From assembly GCA_013695775.1 (NCBI GenBank), contig JACCZV010000226.1, positions 1-7,929 of the forward strand: a DNA stretch of 7,929 bases, in the 5' to 3' direction. The notes beneath the pieces were generated by a model. That model did no database searches, was not told the DNA's origin, and saw nothing but the letters and a program-made list of their open reading frames with translations. Of this stretch, positions 6,391 to 7,929 are shown one piece after another. Position 1 is the stretch's first letter, and each line of letters opens with the position of its first letter. The position numbers and the translations under genes were made by a program. Source of the stretch: Chitinophagales bacterium. GTDB lineage: Bacteria; Bacteroidota; Bacteroidia; Chitinophagales; UBA10324.

Positions 6391-7929
6391 TCAATATGAA
6401 TCTAAATCTGTCGGGCGCATCACTCCGAACCATTTTATGGTTTTCTCCCCTAAACCAGGTGCATTCACATGTATGATATATAAACCGCTTGCGATGGGAA
6501 TTCCTACATTATTCTTCATATCCCAATCTAACGAAGTAATAGATGGATCATCACGGGAAATTTTTCTGATTAGAGTTCCATCAAGCGCAAAAATGCTGAT
6601 TGTACATTTTTGCGGCAGGTTTGTAATTTTTACCCGGTTATCTAGCTGACTTTGCTCATAAGAAGAATATGCATAATAGGGATTCGGAACTACACTAATT
6701 GTGTCTAAGGCACTTACGGCAGTATTATAATCCCCTGTTGTAGCTGCAAGATCAGCTGTATTGAATGTATATCTTGGCATTCCGTTATTCACAACCACGT
6801 CGGTATATTGAACCTTATAAGGTTTAGTTACACGAAAGCGAAGCTTTGTTTCAGTAGGAATAAATCCTTCTGAAATGGATTTATACTGAAATCCCTCTGC
6901 AAGCAAGGGAAACCCTACCCAGCAAACTTCCTTATATACATTTCTCTTATCCGTACTAGAATTTGTAGATAGAAAGGCCTTGAACGCCTTACAGCTGTCG
7001 TATTTGGCGCGTGTTACATAAACGTACTGCTTTCCTCCTGCCCACACTTCAAAGAAGGTTGGAGAAAAAATGTCCGCAGTTGGATTCCACCACATATCTG
7101 CACCATTTTGACCTACCAACCATGAATCTTCTCCGAAAAATATGTTTAGCCTTTCACCTGTCTCAGGATCTATGGCATAACCAGGAAACCAGGAAGTCCC
7201 TTTTTCCTCTGGCGTTTCTACACCATCCTGATTTTTAGAAAATGCATCCCTTAAATCAAATTTGGATGCATCCCCCTGGCTCAGGGTTTCTTCATTATTC
7301 GTTTCTACAACAATGCACTTAGACCATTTCGACTTATCCGATGTAAATACCACATCTGCACTTACTAAACTATCAAGCAAATTAAGCGTAGAGTAGTGTG
7401 ATGCATCCAACCAAGCAGGTCCGAGTGTTTTTTCATCTGTTGCGACACCATATGCAGTCCATGTTCTTCCAATTAAATTTTCATATACCTGGAAAATATC
7501 CCTGCCTAAATAATCAGGAAAGGCACTGCCACCAGGAGCATAAGTACCAGATCTTATCCAGTTAAAAACATTATCTCCCTCCTGGTCAGGTAGACCACTA
7601 AGCCAAAGATTCTGCGGATCGGCAAACTCAATGGTTGCCTCCAAAAGGCCATTGTTATTGGCAGCCTGCTCATCTTCGGTGCCTCCCGGGTTTCTGGCCG
7701 TTTTTACAAAAACTGAGAGACCCCAGTCAGGTATCAGCTGCTCATTTTCAACATCAATGGTATACTCTGAACTCACAGTAATACCGGTTGTTAGATCTTT
7801 AAGGGACCATATTGTCGTGATTCCATTTAAAATTCCTGAAGTTCCCACATAATCATATAATGACATTTCAAAATTTGAAGAAGGAACAACTTTTGGATTA
7901 TATACTTTTATACCTACCGGTCCCTTACC
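6391..7929 (-). CDS. T9SS type A cargo protein, C-terminal 512 residues (5' end beyond the right edge)
   Basis: The frame remains open to the right edge: 21 codons upstream of the ATG at 7866 read on as GPVGIKVYNPKVVPSSNF, so that ATG is internal and the gene is truncated by the window. The visible part has no signal peptide and no catalytic motif that I recognise. A stretch SWFPGYAIDPETGERLNIFFGEDSW and the nearby W-rich segment (MWWNPTADIF) look like a conserved block of a large Bacteroidota extracellular family that I cannot name. The last 102 residues (from ISVVPNPYYAYSSYE, through NRVKITNLP, GTLIRKI, LDWDMKN, IASGLYIIHV) form a type A sorting domain. It ends, unusually, with a 13-residue tail WFGVMRPTDLDSY after the usual basic strand. 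The PorV-like gene begins 22 nt downstream, indicating one operon. The molecular role of the cargo is unknown. Confidence 0.9.
   Translation of the reverse strand, partial: GKGPVGIKVYNPKVVPSSNFEMSLYDYVGTSGILNGITTIWSLKDLTTGITVSSEYTIDVENEQLIPDWGLSVFVKTARNPGGTEDEQAANNNGLLEATIEFADPQNLWLSGLPDQEGDNVFNWIRSGTYAPGGSAFPDYLGRDIFQVYENLIGRTWTAYGVATDEKTLGPAWLDASHYSTLNLLDSLVSADVVFTSDKSKWSKCIVVETNNEETLSQGDASKFDLRDAFSKNQDGVETPEEKGTSWFPGYAIDPETGERLNIFFGEDSWLVGQNGADMWWNPTADIFSPTFFEVWAGGKQYVYVTRAKYDSCKAFKAFLSTNSSTDKRNVYKEVCWVGFPLLAEGFQYKSISEGFIPTETKLRFRVTKPYKVQYTDVVVNNGMPRYTFNTADLAATTGDYNTAVSALDTISVVPNPYYAYSSYEQSQLDNRVKITNLPQKCTISIFALDGTLIRKISRDDPSITSLDWDMKNNVGIPIASGLYIIHVNAPGLGEKTIKWFGVMRPTDLDSY
6394..6699 (-). 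other. T9SS type A-like sorting domain with an extended C-terminal tail
   Basis: The domain starts at VVPNPYYAYSSYE and runs through RVKITNLPQKCTISIFALDG, TLIRKI, SLDWDMKNNVGIPIASGLYIIHV and GEKTIKW. These match the type A pattern (PNP near the start, a short TISI-(F/Y) strand with DG, a W-(D/N)-x-x-x-(N/D) segment, then SG-x-Y-x-(I/V)-x-V and a lysine near the end). Classical type A domains end a few residues after that lysine; this one continues for FGVMRPTDLDSY. Confidence 0.8.

Noticed and set aside
6160..7852. Plus-strand open stretches of about 70-80 codons opposite the PorV-like and cargo genes
   Set aside because: They are antisense shadows; the minus strand encodes recognisable proteins over the whole stretch and no start signal or family pattern supports the plus frames.

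Overview
This window comes from a member of the Bacteroidota. Two proteins carry type IX secretion system (T9SS) C-terminal sorting domains, one of type B (gliding-motility/CHU_C) and one of type A. A third gene is a PorV/PorQ-family outer-membrane protein. The DNA is AT-rich, and clear Shine-Dalgarno sequences are mostly absent. The genus cannot be resolved from the sequence. Every supported gene lies on the minus strand, so transcription runs from right to left.

Right part (7929 to 5304): the last 512 codons of a large secreted T9SS cargo protein enter from the right edge. A PorV/PorQ-like outer-membrane barrel gene follows 22 nt later. This looks like a cargo/export-partner operon, closed by a strong intrinsic terminator at 5247-5284 (11-bp perfect stem, T-rich tail).

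Middle (5222 to 4336): greA (transcription elongation factor) and a HIT-family nucleotide hydrolase/transferase gene are 14 nt apart and form a housekeeping pair. The terminator ends only 24 nt before the greA start. A longer greA frame beginning at 5294 would translate the terminator itself, so the start at 5222 is preferred. A 200-bp non-coding gap (4136-4335) follows.

Left part (4135 to 1): a 1055-residue secreted protein has a signal peptide, a jelly-roll-like N-terminal region, three related modules of about 105 residues, Ig/PKD-like domains, two SprB-type repeats and a T9SS type B sorting domain. Its stop codon overlaps, in a 4-nt GTGA, the GTG start of a polytopic membrane protein. That protein stays open for 323 codons to the left edge and is easily missed because it has no ATG near its start and runs off the window.

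No mobile element, CRISPR array, tRNA or rRNA was seen. The most interesting points are the surface-protein/membrane-protein translational overlap, the cargo-PorV-like pairing with an unusual cargo C-terminal tail, and the terminator hairpin lying directly in front of greA.
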